The notes under the pieces were generated by a model. It searched no databases and was not told the DNA's origin. It was given only the letters and a program-made list of their open reading frames with translations. Shown here piece by piece: positions 10,432 through 21,420 of a stretch of 64,000 nt of DNA. Position 1 is the first letter of the stretch, and the number at the start of each line of letters is the position of its first letter. Made by a program: the position numbers and the translations under genes. The stretch comes from Prostheceraeus crozeri (lineage: Eukaryota > Platyhelminthes > Polycladida > Euryleptidae): contig CAJQUW010007293.1 in NCBI GenBank assembly GCA_907163375.1, forward strand, positions 62,001 to 126,000, in the 5' to 3' direction.

Positions 10432-12476
10432 TTACAGGTTCCTGCCATTATATCGAATGATGGCGGCGAGCAAATTGTTTCCATAATTCTTGTTTATAAT
10501 GTCCACTTTTCCGCATTGGACCCATGCTGCATGGAAATCCTGGTGAACGGATTCCGATGCTTGTTCACTGTAGGGGCCAAGTGGAGCTTTGTGAAATAAG
10601 CAGAATTGGATAACATGCACGAATAACACATGGACAGATGTAGTAACACTTATTTCCAAATCCAGGTAAGCTTTTCGAAAGTATCTTATCCGCTCAACAA
10701 ACCCACCATTCAACACCGATCCGAAACAAGCAATCCGTACTTCATTCAAGTATTTCAAACACTAAAGCAAACTTCAGCAGTCTCCTCGAGTCTTGTCGAG
10801 CACGTACTAGTATAGATTGAAAAACATGAACATTCTGCAGAATCTTTTTACATGCATTCCCTGTAAATTCTCCCCCATGCAATTTGTGTCGAATGATTCC
10901 TAGATCAGTGTAAAACTGAAATGCCACCTCTTCAATCACAAGCTCCATCTCCTTGAGGATTTTGTTTGTAGTCCTCAGTAAGAGATGGAGCTCTGGTGGT
11001 GGGATGTGATGGATAAACAAATTTCTGTCACCACCGAACACAAGAGGTGGATGGATACAGTTCTTGAAGTCCTTGGCCTGGACTTTATCACTATGCGATC
11101 TTTCGCGCTGAAAGTCATTCGCGAAATTTCTCACTGATCCCAGTGACCGGACATGATGTTGCGACTCCGAGTCCTTGCCGAACTCCCGCTTTGGACATAC
11201 ACACCAAAGGCATGGATGTGTAGAACCATGCGCCTGCAATCCTGCCACAATATTGGCCAACTTCAATCCAATGCATACATACACTTCATGCTCACTTGTT
11301 AAATGTTGAGAATTTCCAAAATTCGAAGAACGTTGATATACGATTCTTTCACATCTTGAACGATGGCGATGATGAAGATTTTCTTTACACTAGTGTTAGC
11401 GAAAGAGTCCTTTGGATGTGGCGTCTCAACATCCTCATCCACGTACATACTCAGGCAGAATTTGAGGAAACCGCCGTCCCCATCGATTCCTAACCTCACG
11501 TTGCGATTGTCTAGGTCAATATCCCGTTTTGATGAAATAGTGTCTATAAAATCTTCCACATCTGTGCAATAGACAACCTCACGAAGTTCCTCTTTGTTGT
11601 TGCCCGTATCTAGTTTCATGAGTGTGACAGAAAAGTACTTGGCGAGTTGCTGATCTCGATCGTGCAAGAACTGAGGTGTGTGTGCTTGAACGGCATGTCG
11701 GCTATGGGAAATGCGACGGATGAATGGCAATAATTTGCGATGAACGCTGCGATTTGAAGTTCCAAGGGCCAGTTGTAGACTGCTGATGTCCGATGAAGAA
11801 AGCGTCGCTGTGTCCTCTTTCGGGTTCACATTGATCTTAAATGGAAATGGTCCTGGACTCTTCAGCTTGATGCTTTTCGCACTTTCATCCTTCACCTTGT
11901 CACTGATGACTCTATAGGCCACCACCTCTTTCGTACGTTCATCGACGGATTCACACATATCAATCAAGTTCTTACGCAAGTTGGATAAGTTGCACCTGTG
12001 TGAAATCCCACGATGAATGATGCCTTTACAATGAAGGCGGATTTTCACTGCAGCACACATTGACGTTTGGTTATTGGAGGAATCGGATGACGGTCGTCCT
12101 CTCTTCCTCTTGGAGACCAACTTGGACTTGGTTCTCGCGACGTTGCAAATTTCGCACTCACAATATCGACTTTCATCCAAACGAAGGCGACGCACGTGTG
12201 GAAGGATATCATCGAAGCCGTAGGGATCAGGCAAATCATGAACAGTCTTTTTCCCATTATCGATAGATCATATAGATCTCTTCGACATTTGCTGCAAATG
12301 GAATTTGGGCAGCATCGCTCTTCGGGGTCAAAGTTGCTGATGAAGAAGTCCCTTATTCGCTTTAGCACAATATCAGTCAACGAATAACCACCTTTATCCA
12401 TCCAGACAATGCACACTTTGTCTCTGTTTTGATCATGAGTCAGGAATCTTTGGTGATGAACCGAAGCCGTGGCCAT
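10432..12476 (-). pseudogene. DDE transposase of the 3.67-kb element, three frameshifts
   Basis: The likely start is ATG 12476. Four overlapping open pieces (to 12240, 12234-11299, 11284-10742, 10758-10432) read as one protein of roughly 680 residues if three single-base shifts are allowed (near 12240, 11290 and 10755). Features in order: a Cys-rich N-terminus (CCPNSICSKCRRDLYDL, then CECEIC), a basic KRKRGRP hook, a likely first catalytic Asp in LGIDGDGGFLKF, LKLANIVAGLQAHGSTHPC, PPPELHLLLR, GGEFTGNACKKIL, and a C-terminal GPYSEQASESVHQDF. The last Glu-rich block resembles the final catalytic Glu region of Chapaev-type and Transib/RAG1 transposases, and GEFTGNACKKIL recalls a RAG1 segment. 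The family assignment is inference. Pieces end at TAA/TAG as written, so this copy is not autonomous unless the indels are sequencing errors. Confidence 0.7.
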
Positions 12477-13066
12477 TTCGTTGAAATGTGAAAAGCTGAA
12501 ATGATCTTGTTTGCTTGGCAAGTAGCAATCGATAAAATTCAAATGTGAACTGACAACAACAAGCAGATCTATTCAGCGCAATGCAGAAAGCCAAACATAG
12601 AAATCTGGTCGACCGCCTTTCTCGTGCGTGCTACACAGAGAAAGACTCACGCGACGAGTGACACAGTGATTCTGATTTTGCTTAAAGAGATCATCAGAGA
12701 TATCCATGCTTAGGAACCACAGGCTTGTAAATGCAGTGTAATACTATCAACATCCAAAAAGTGACAAAATAACCCTGCAATTGCCGAATTGATCATGAAT
12801 ATGCGTATGATGTAGACCTACAAAGCAAAACTATTTTGCGTAAGCAGCAAGCAGTAAGACTAATTTACACACAGCACATACCGGTGCTTCGATCAGGTCA
12901 GTAGGCCTACATGTATAAGCTTACAAAGATGCTAGTTGAATAGGCTATTACTATCCATGTGCACAAATAGGTTCACATAGGCCAGAAATCTAGTATTTTT
13001 GTACTATTGTATGTATACACAAGAATATAATGAATTGATTAGCTTTGTTACATTTAATTCCTGCTA

Positions 13067-13421
13067 CTTAATATTAGTAAGTAGTATTTTAGGGGTTTAC
13101 TGGGTCCAATACAAGGGATTACACCTGTATCATCATCAAAACGGTTCATACATTATTATTTGATATAAATCTACTGCGAGACGTTGATAAAATTGCTTAA
13201 AAATGCAAATCAGGCATAGCATGTCACAATATTTGTCACCAAAAATGCTGTAAAAATGATTTTTGACGCCATTTTAAAAAAATGGCTCTAAAAGTCAAAT
13301 AGCTAGGTTACAATTTCAGTGACCATCATAGTGAGTATGTGTTGGTCATATAGAATGAGAAAATGGAAAGTATAGAGGGGTTACATTTTTGTTGGCTTGA
13401 TCGGTCTTCCGTGTCACCGTG
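13067..13421 (-). repeat. Right terminal inverted repeat of the 3.67-kb transposon
   Basis: Inverse of the left repeat; ends with CACCGTG at 13415-13421. The nonamer-like CATTTTTGT is at 13384-13392, again 22 bases away. Confidence 0.95.
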
Positions 13422-14712
13422 TTGGGTACCGGTGGCAGAATTTTAAACAGCTGTAAAGAGAAATAACATATTATTTTACATCAAAGGTGATTAATTTTTA
13501 TCAACATGACTTACATTTCTCACTTGAGGGAACTTTTTGACAATCTTTGTCTTTTTCTTCGCTTGAGACCTCTGAAACTGAAATGTTTTTAAAAGTTAAA
13601 TTTACTTCTTAACATTATTCATTTTTTATTTTAAATTTAGCATGTGCAGTTATCAGTACTCACCTGTAAATCACTGGATGAAGAGTCACTGTCCAGGAAT
13701 TCTTTTTATTTGAATTTTCTTTTTGTGGGGGGTTTTGTTGGGGGTTTTGAGGGTTCGGCGAATTGACTAAGAACTCCTTCTGCAGCCCTATCCTCCTTCG
13801 CGAACAGTCTAGCCAATTTGTTTCTTTCAGCTTTCGATGTTAGGTTAGTTCCACCCCTGCCATTCTCCTGCGCACAGGATGCATGCTGGATGATGAAGGC
13901 TTTAGACTTTTCATCGTTGCCCATTTCTGTGCTTCGCACGTAGGCTCTGCAGGTGAGGCAGTAGACATAAGTGCAGCCCTCCTTGAATTTACAGTCTTTA
14001 TGGCCACTCTTGCTGGCATGTCGCACTGGTTGCTTGCAAGTTTCACAGTAGTGGAAAATTAATCGTTGGCGTGCAATGCTTGCATGACGAACCATTTCTG
14101 TAAGTCATGGAAAACGTTTGTCATTACATTGTCTGTTAGCAAATATGAACTCATTTAAGTAACCATTGTATAAATATTGGAAAGTAATTCTACAGTCATT
14201 AATTTTCTGACAGAAATATATATTTTTCGAGATAGAAACCGAAAGTCGAAATGTTGAATTTATCTTGAAAAGGGTTGTTTACATATGAACATGAAATTGA
14301 AATCAGCTGATGTATTATTATTTTATTTCGAAATGAAATCATAGAAACGAAACTAATGTTTTAAAAAAGATAAACATTTCTGACTTTGGTTAAACAACTT
14401 TTAATTTGTAAATGGTCCACAGACTATCACTTTGAAAACAAAATTAGCATTTGAATTATTTACAAATTTGAAGCATACTTTGGAAATGTTTATCTTTATT
14501 TAAACACTTCATCATATAAGCTTGTGTGCTTTATAGGTTTTGAAAATGCTATAATTAATTATGAAAATTAATAATTCTGTTTAATAATATAACATATAGT
14601 GTTCCTAACTTAAGATCCAGCCACATGTTTTAAACTATCTGGTCATAAGAACTTAGCAATGTTCCTACTCCCAAACTATATAAAGTAGGGAATAGAAGAA
14701 TGTAGAACTCAC

Positions 14713-14829
14713 TTCAGAATTGCAGTTGCAAATCGATGAAACGGAGAGACGGAGAACGAGGTCTGCTATGCACACAGAATAGTTCAAAAATGAGTGAAAA
14801 ACGGAGCTCTACAACTTCTTTATATATGA
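14713..14829 (-). promoter_or_regulatory. Core promoter and noncoding first exon of the spliced gene
   Basis: Leftward, ATATATAAAG (about 14829-14818) is followed at about 30 bases by a probable start and a short untranslated exon ending at 14713 before the donor GTGAGT (14712-14707). The next acceptor, CTTACAG, lies just before ATG 14095. The intron 14712-14098 contains nothing recognisable. Confidence 0.5.
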
Positions 14830-16125
14830 TTCTAACAAAGGAACCATGAACAAAGACCGGATGTCATCATAACATCACATTGGTACAGAAAAACAAACTG
14901 TTGAATTCAAACAAAACTAAACAGCTGATATATTTTAATGATGAAATAGAAAAGTGCCATCAAAGTCTTTGATGCTAGAGTGGTACATGTAACCGTGAAG
15001 TTAAACCAATTAACATGTGATGAAGATAGATTCCCTGCAGTTCTAAACATTTAAAAATTCTACTAAAGTTAAGGATTTCATATAATTTGAATCATCATCT
15101 AAATTCAAATAACAAAGAAAAAGTCATTATTTTATAAGGAGTTAAATCCAGAATGCATCATAAAACCCGCAAAAATCGAAATTCAAATTTCGCGCCAAAT
15201 TTAAATTTAAAGGCACCTAGGGTTAGGGATAGGGTCAAGGTTAGGGTTAGGGTTAGGTTTTAGTTATGCAAAAAAAGAATAGCTATGGCACCCGGAGACC
15301 ATGGGTAAATAAATTTTCGAGGGCGCGGAGCGCCGTGTATGAAGTGTATGAAGGTCAAGGTCAAGTCAAAGGTCAAGTTCATGTGGAGGTCTATGCATTA
15401 TGGTCATTTCGAGTGATCAAACTTTAACTTTGAACATTTTAAAAAACTTGAAAACTTAGTTATTTTTGAGAAAAAACTTAGAATTTTTCCAGTTGCATAC
15501 ACCTGCATACAACAAGGATTTTTTCATTGAATAGGTACATATGCTATATCATTCGAAAGCTCATTTAATTTTGATTCCAATGATGTATTGTATGTAATAT
15601 GTATGACACCATCCGAAGCAGCTATTGCCCTTTGAAAGATAGGTAGAATTTAGTTGAGAAACTTAGAAATTTGAAATCATAAATTTTTCTTCCTGCATAC
15701 ACTTGCATACAACAGGGATTTCTTCATCGAATGGGTACATACCTTATATCATTAGAAAGGTCTTTTCATTCTCTAGCTAATGATGCATTGTATGCAATAT
15801 GTATGATATCATCCTAAGGTGAAAAAAGCATTCAAAAAAAACTGTAAATCTATTCAAACTTTCATCCAATTTGACTATCATTTGAATTACACATCAATAT
15901 TCATTTCAAATTTGTTCTAGTATGTTCGGTGCTGTTTCAAAGTCTCAAACAAGTGATTTGAAATATGTATCTTCGAAATATTAAACCTAGAAATACTTAT
16001 AGGTAGCTATTTCAGAGATGAATATGTCTATCCCCAGTTCCCATTCAAATCCTATCAGAAATTCGATTTGTGAAATTATAAAAACAAGATTGTTCATTTA
16101 TGTAAGTGTTATTAAAGATGAAAAA
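14830..16125. other. Intergenic stretch with interstitial telomeric repeat and diverged tandem duplication
   Basis: No gene is visible. It contains a TTAGGG-like tract (15218-15258), a GGTCAA-rich run (about 15346-15380) and two related ~140-150-base units at 15476-15615 and 15660-15813. The two units share the order CATACA, ACAACA/ACAACAGGGATT, GGTACATA, TATATCATT and ATGTATGA. Confidence 0.6.
15218..15258 (+). repeat. Interstitial telomeric-type repeat (TTAGGG-like)
   Basis: Five or six imperfect TTAGGG units in about 40 bases. This is the ancestral metazoan telomere motif, here embedded in unique sequence. It could be a healed break, telomerase-added DNA or chance expansion. Confidence 0.75.
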
Positions 16126-16527
16126 TTACATATTGTCAATATTGGGGAAAGGAATCAGTCTCTTCAGGTCAACTCGAACACATACTCTTGTCTTTTTGGG
16201 GGCACCAGGGCAGTGGCGAGGCGTGGCTGGATCCATTATGCTGAACTCCAGCGCAGTTGTTAAATTCTTTTCTTCAGGCTCTAATCGCACACATATCCGC
16301 TTCATGTTTGTTTTTCGTGGAGCATTTCGAACCTGACTTCCACTACGTGTCTTGACTGTTATAAGAGCTTCCACCGGTGTTTCGATGACACTCCTCTGTA
16401 GTACCAAACTTTCATCTTCTGATGATTCTGGATCAGGAGTTACAGGTCCTCTTACGAACACTCTGGGTTCGCATGGCGATTCCGTCCTTTCAACAGGAAA
16501 AGTGGGAGGTGCTGTGATACGTTCCAT
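16126..16527 (-). CDS. Small unrecognised protein with acidic Ser/Pro-rich N-terminal half
   Basis: ATG 16527 opens 133 codons to the stop at 16128-16126. The frame is open two codons further upstream but without ATG. Residues 1-45 are rich in Pro, Glu and Ser (PVTPDPESSEDESL); residues 60-125 are basic and mixed (TRSGSQVRNAPRKTNMKR, PGAPKKTRVCVRV). No signal peptide or membrane segment is seen. A TATA box (AGTATATAAG, read leftward, about 16630-16621) lies about 95 bases upstream of the ATG, supporting a real transcription unit. It is divergent from the 97-residue gene at 16775 and shares its promoter. No family is recognised. Confidence 0.5.
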   Translation of the reverse strand: MERITAPPTFPVERTESPCEPRVFVRGPVTPDPESSEDESLVLQRSVIETPVEALITVKTRSGSQVRNAPRKTNMKRICVRLEPEEKNLTTALEFSIMDPATPRHCPGAPKKTRVCVRVDLKRLIPFPNIDNM

Positions 16528-16574
16528 TTTCAATGTGATTAGAATAATATAGATAAGATAGCTGATAATATGGT

Positions 16575-16740
16575 ACTTGAGGATTAGAACCCTTGATCAG
16601 AGTTGGTACACAGCTAGGACTTATATACTTTTTAAACAAAGGAATTCCTAACAGCCAATCAGAGAGGTTCCGATTTTCCCTAAAGGGATACATAAGGATG
16701 ACATTGTTCCAATTAAGCAAGTTCTAATCCTCGTGACTTG
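16575..16740. promoter_or_regulatory. Bidirectional promoter with inverted GAGGATTAGAAC motif
   Basis: GAGGATTAGAAC (about 16578-16589) and its inverse GTTCTAATCCTC (about 16721-16732) bracket the region. Between them are a leftward TATA box, a CCAAT motif (GCCAATCAG, about 16651) and a rightward ATACATAAGG box (about 16687). The two flanking small genes are divergent. Confidence 0.5.
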
Positions 16741-16774
16741 AGTAGACATTAAGAATCTATTACGAATCTATTTC

Positions 16775-17068
16775 ATGATGAGTACCCAGAAACAACTGTT
16801 CTGTTACCACAATGAAAGCCAAGTAATTATGGGTGCAGCGTTGGATACGAAGGTTAATTTGTGTTGCGGATGCAAGGTGGAACTCTGGAAGACACTAACA
16901 GTGACAGCACTCCAAAGGAGAAAAGGACTGCCAGCGAAGTGTCCTATACACGAGTGTGAACACGAGTTCGCAAACAACGCAACATTCCTCGAATGGGCTG
17001 AGGACTTCTTGAAGTTAACGGAGTCCCCCGAGGGACGTGACTTACCTTCTTTCATTTTTTATGGTTAA
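16775..17068 (+). CDS. Small unrecognised Cys/His-rich protein, 97 residues
   Basis: ATGATG at 16775 opens 97 codons to TAA 17068. It has two putative metal-binding clusters: CCGCKVELW (about residues 30-38) and CPIHECEHEF (about 56-65). A short amphipathic helix (FLEWAEDFLKL) precedes the C-terminus. Tandem AATAAA signals follow at 17187-17196. It could be a one-domain zinc protein. The divergent partner and shared motif suggest coordinated expression. No family is recognised. Confidence 0.5.
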   Translation: MMSTQKQLFCYHNESQVIMGAALDTKVNLCCGCKVELWKTLTVTALQRRKGLPAKCPIHECEHEFANNATFLEWAEDFLKLTESPEGRDLPSFIFYG

Positions 17069-17186
17069 TTACACTTACATTGTCAACCTCTTGTTTTCAT
17101 TTCGCAAATTCTGTAAATGGGATTCTGATTAGCAAATAATAGAACATTCATAACATAATTTCTGATCTGTAAACGCATTATGAAAA

Positions 17187-17196
17187 TAAATAAAAT
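17187..17196 (+). promoter_or_regulatory. Overlapping AATAAA polyadenylation signals
   Basis: AATAAATAAA about 120 bases after the stop of the 97-residue gene. Confidence 0.5.
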
Positions 17197-17199
17197 TGT

Positions 17200-19075
17200 C
17201 ATCATAGTCACAATGGTCACAATTGTCGCATTTGAGCAAGCAGTCTCAAAACAAACACCTGTTTAAGTACCGAAATAGATGTTCGCATCCCTATTCTAAT
17301 TCACATACTCTAATTCAATTTCGGAACAAGCCGTTCCGATCCCAACACACAAATAAGTGTACCGAATCATTAAGTATGATCTCAATTCGCCTATCAATCG
17401 GAACGCGGTTCCTATTTACATGTTCCTATCCATGTTCGCATCCATTGGCAATTCGGAACATGTTCCTATCCATGTTCGTATCGACTAACAGTGCGTCCGC
17501 AAAACTAACTACTCACATGCAATTGCACTATGTTAAACACATTGACTATGGGCATGCCTGTATTACACGTAATACGTATTATACGTATTTCAGCTCCGCT
17601 GGTTTGGTCATTGGATGGAAGGACGAAGCAACTCGAACTGGCTCGAAAAGACGTTCATAATGGGGTTGCATAGTCAGAGGCCGAACGGCTGAAAAATTGG
17701 CCACCAATTTATTCTAGAATGCTGAATCCTCGCTCGGCAACGATCGGAAGAAAAAGAAGCGCTCAATTTGAAAACAATGATCGTCTAATACCTGAAGAGA
17801 ATGGCATCTGTTCAGTGAATAAAATATGACCCTTGATTCCCCAACGGCAGTCGTCTGACCCAGGAATCCAACCGAAGTCCGCGTTGGAAACGAACTCATA
17901 CCATGCTAACTAGGCCAAGCCGACGGTTCACCATCAAACTTCGGTTCGATTGCTGGGTCACGCGATTGCGGTCGGGGCATCAAGAGTGTTGGTGTTTTTT
18001 TTATTGATTTAATGCTTGCAATTCTCTACAGATATTCAATGTATTGCGATAGACCTTTGTTGTCAATCATCGTCTAATTCTGCCGGACAAGCCAAACGAG
18101 CGTAAAACGTGAGTGAATCAGTGAGATGAAGCGAAATATCATCTTAGTGTAATGACATCTGACTTTCGTATAGTTCTGTTGTCTCTTTTGAGTACGATGT
18201 GATAAAAGATAGCTTAAAGGATTGAGATTGATTTGAATGCAATGAATACTCATATACAGTGCTTCCCGTCAACATCCTGGTAAAAAGTTCTTTATTATTT
18301 CTCAATGAGAATGAACTTCACTAAATCTCAAAACTTGTTTTCTAAACACTTGTCACCATCGAAAGGGCAATACATTTATCAACGGAAGCAAGTGCAATTC
18401 AACTTGCATTAGAAAGTCAAATTGCTTTTGTTCTTTTATATGACTCACAAGCATTTGCTTCTTGTCTTTTAAGGTTGATGTTGTTGTTTATGATTGTTGT
18501 AACAAATCTTTGTTATTTAATTTAAATAGAGGTCAATTTGTTTGTTCAGTCTCCATTTTTATTTAATTACTTCCTTTTTGAGACTGAATGAAAATATACT
18601 CAACTTTGTTAAATGCTACTGGGTGGTGAAGATGTGTGTGCGACAATTGTAAACTTGAAAAAATTGTATTCATACTTAACTTTCATCTAACCATTACTAC
18701 CACAAATTTTCGGGCAACATCGTCGGTCTTGTTTCAAAGGTTTCATGTCGAATTTTATTTTTTCTGATGAAGGTGCGTTTTTCTCTCAATGCTGTTTTCG
18801 TTCCCTCAGTTTTCATCACATTTTGATATATCATGCATCAGGATCGGAAAATGACTTTTATCAAGTGATCTGAAGGATAGTATGTAACTTTCATTCAATA
18901 CAGGTGATTGATAGTTAAAGATTTTTCATAGACCAAAGATATATTAATGCGGTATGAATAATTGTAAAATAGGACAATTAACTTCATACTTATTAATTTA
19001 CAAGACTTGTCTGAAGTCAAAAATGACACCAAATCAGATTTCCAACTGATGCGTTGTAGATCTATGTGCCATTCA
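17200..19075. other. Gene-free stretch with short direct repeats
   Basis: No supportable gene. Around 17290-17490 the words CGGAAC/GTTCC and GTTCGCATC recur. ACATGTTCCTATCCATGTTCG appears twice about 41 bases apart (near 17417 and 17458). An ORF at 17223-17660 lacks any domain and follows this repetitive text. Confidence 0.5.
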
Positions 19076-19083
19076 AATACTCC

Positions 19084-20023
19084 CAGTGGCGGCCCGTCCA
19101 TATGGGCGCCTGGGGCGCAGCCCTCCATTAAAAATTAGTTACATCAAAGAAAATTTACACAGAACATTGCGCTGAAACGCAGCTGATCTGATAGACTGAA
19201 TTGAATTATCAATGGTTCAACCTGTACTGCTAAACACATTCGAAGCGTGGTTCAGTGACTCTTTCAGACGTCACTCTCCCTCTCTTCTACCGGATGGGGC
19301 GCACAGTCTGCGCGCCTTGATTCATACATGTTTTGCTGATCATACATCTGCATACATCGAAGATTTTTAGCAGCTTCGCACACGTAAACAATGCAGTTCC
19401 TCTGCCTCTGCCTCGCTTTCGTACATTCTGATTAGGTAACGCCGCGCGTGCGTTGGGAAGTCAGATTCTGGTCAAACTTATGTTATTCTGATGCGTGTAT
19501 ACAAAACCTGGGACTGGCGAAGCACTTTCAATCATAACTGTGTCTCACTGTGTCGACTGAAAATGAATCAGATTGCATATCTTTTAAGAAAGCCCTTTTC
19601 TCAACATTCCCTACAAGAAAAAATTAGAAATTATTAGAAATCTCGGTCCGCCAAGGCCACGACTCAACGGCAGCCAAGTATCACGTTTCAAGCGACAGAG
19701 GACGAAACTACAAGAGAAATTTTAATACAGAATGGTATTCGAGATGTGAATGGCTTTGTGGACCAGATGAACTGGAAGCTGTATTTTGTTTTCCTTGTGT
19801 GCTATTTGGTGGTGATCATCGTTGGACTTTACATCTTCCGAAAATAATGTCATTATGAAGGACCACAGTAGTATATTTGCAGTGAGGCTTATCATGTCAT
19901 TGTCATAAACAGGCATTTACATAGGCGTACATGAAATATAGCAGAGACCGTAGTAGATGATGGGCTAATATGAAGACGTTTGGATTGCGCCCCACATGAG
20001 CAGGACTGCACGAGCCGCCACTG
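19084..20023 (+). mobile_element. hAT-type nonautonomous element, copy 1
   Basis: 940 bases with ends CAGTGGCGGC...GCCGCCACTG and an 8-bp target duplication AATACTCC (19076-19083, 20024-20031). It carries a decayed fragment of a ZMYM/TTF-finger hAT transposase N-terminus (about 19563-19840, frameshifted). Internal deletion removed the catalytic part. Nearly identical to the copies at 25.7 and 41.9 kb; it shares small differences with the 41.9-kb copy. Confidence 0.93.
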
Positions 20024-20031
20024 AATACTCC

Positions 20032-20779
20032 GCAAATCCAGGGATTTCTTATATATAAATAAATATTTTTCCGCTACAAATTGTGCAATATAAGACACTT
20101 ATTTCAACACCGATGAGATGCGCATTATTTCACTTCCTTCGACAAATGCTGCGAACAGCTCAAATATTGCCACATCGAATAATATTTGAAAGATTTTTTG
20201 AAAGCTAGAGAGTAGCCTCATTAGCGCCTAAAGATGACACACATTGTGAACAACTGATGAATAAACAGCATCAACTTATGCAATTGCTATGGGACTTGAC
20301 AACTTCGCCGAAAGTTAATACGTTTCGACGTATAGTACATCAAATGAATGCTCTGAGAAAACATTTTTCAATCTTGCATGTTGCATTATCATGGTCACAT
20401 CATTTCCTACCAAAAAGAGGCGATTTTTGTATTTTGAATCCTGTCGAGCCCTCTCATTTAACGATACAATTGAAATGGCTCATTTATAAGCTAAGACCAC
20501 ATAAGTTCTGGAATATGTATGGTGAGTTAATGCACTAAATGACTGAATGGTAGGATAATTAATTAAAAGAGCTTAAATTAGTAATAAACTTATTTTATTA
20601 CTCTTATTATATTATATTTTATCATATATAATATATAGAGAGATTGTAAACTATAATTTCTTGATTGCAATATTGCTAAAAATGATCGCAATAAAATTTC
20701 ATTGTCTTGGAGAATACAAAATACCAACACAGGCACCTACATACCCAATGAGGCCTATGCTCCATGGAACCATAAGATA
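20032..20779. other. Gene-free AT-rich stretch
   Basis: No supportable gene. Contains an AT-rich run near 20590-20645. Confidence 0.5.
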
Positions 20780-21420
20780 GCCGCCATTCGTTCCTTATTT
20801 TACAGAGCCACACGCATTTCAACTAATAGTGAATTATACGAGAAGTCATGACAAAGAATTATAGACATTTTCCATGATAATGGCCACAGTAAAAATGTTA
20901 TCTTACAAGTAAAGAAGAGAATGGAGACTCAAGTTGAGAAAAATAAAGGAGAAAATAAAGACGGAGATAATAGTGAACAAAGTAAAAAAGCTATCTATTG
21001 ACTGCTTCCTTACATTCAAGGCAATTTCTATTCGATTCAAGGTAAAGAAAAGCTAGTCAATGATAAGATTCATCAAATTAACAGAAATCTATCGGAAGAT
21101 ATTGTTATACGAACGGCTTTTCGAGTGAATAAAACCAGTATGTTTTCCACAACAAGGACAGAATCCCTCGACATTGACATCACAATGTGCATATAAATTA
21201 TACGAATGCAAAGACTGCAAACAGGTCTATATCGGGGAGACGTCACGACATCTGACTAGTAGAATGAATGAACACATAAAAGGCTATCCTGTACCAACCG
21301 AAATCATGATGCATTCACATGAAATCGATGAAAACAATTTTTCTGTTATCGCTGTGTCACAATGGCATAAAATTTTAGAAATCATTTGTTTGAAAGATGC
21401 TCAGAATTGCATGAATTAAA
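20780..21420 (+). pseudogene. Penelope-like retroelement fragment: thumb/linker and GIY-YIG endonuclease
   Basis: Broken frames give RATRISTNSELYE, IFHDNGHSKNVI and LLPYIQGNF. From 21174 an intact GIY-YIG start follows: YKLYECKDCKQVYIGETSRHLTSRMNEH. The Y...YIG pair and the CxxC knuckle are the signature of endonuclease-positive PLEs. The endonuclease nicks target DNA for reverse transcription. The reverse transcriptase core is missing. A hammerhead motif follows 270 bases downstream. Confidence 0.7.

Larger units (their letters stand above)
9753..13421 (-). mobile_element. 3.67-kb DDE DNA transposon with 355-bp inverted repeats and TTGG target duplication
   Basis: Terminal inverted repeats 9753-10107 and 13067-13421 differ by eye at one base. 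Four bases TTGG flank both ends (9749-9752, 13422-13425). Ends are CAC...GTG. One leftward transposase gene lies inside. A 4-bp duplication with CAC termini is compatible with Chapaev-type (CACTA/Mirage/Chapaev) elements. The terminal heptamer/nonamer pattern also recalls Transib/RAG, which however make 5-bp duplications. Stretches 10108-10431 and 12480-13066 hold no gene and look like 3' and 5' untranslated parts. The insertion point is inside a coding exon. Confidence 0.9.
8738..14097 (-). pseudogene. Unrecognised multi-exon gene with Cys/His N-terminus, acidic Ser-rich middle and coiled coil, split by a transposon
   Basis: Exons read leftward: 14097-13664 (ATG 14095, donor GTGAGT), 13577-13515 (acceptor TTTCAG, donor GTAAGT), 13450-13426 joined to 9748-9712 after removal of the transposon (donor GTAAGT), 9602-9381 (donor GTAAGT), and 9154-8738 (TAG). 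All junctions are phase 0 and the whole chain stays in one frame. The protein starts with a Cys/His block (YCETCKQPV, CKFKEGCTYVYCLTC). It continues through a Lys-rich exon, an acidic Ser/Asp/Glu run and a Pro/Ala/Val repeat, to a coiled coil (about 8800-8895, LEEKLKLCQHRLKIAEERESKL). TAA at 13708-13706 interrupts exon 2 beside an A5 run. No family recognised; a nuclear protein is plausible. The 3.67-kb insertion and the stop suggest it is dead here. Confidence 0.6.

Noticed and set aside
13700-14097. Treating the 129-codon Cys/His ORF as a complete single-exon gene
   Set aside because: A splice donor follows after the stop and downstream exons stay in phase 0, which favours one longer gene with a secondary stop.
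17223-17660. 145-codon rightward ORF rich in Ser, Asn and His
   Set aside because: No domain, covers a short-repeat region, and no promoter or poly(A) context.
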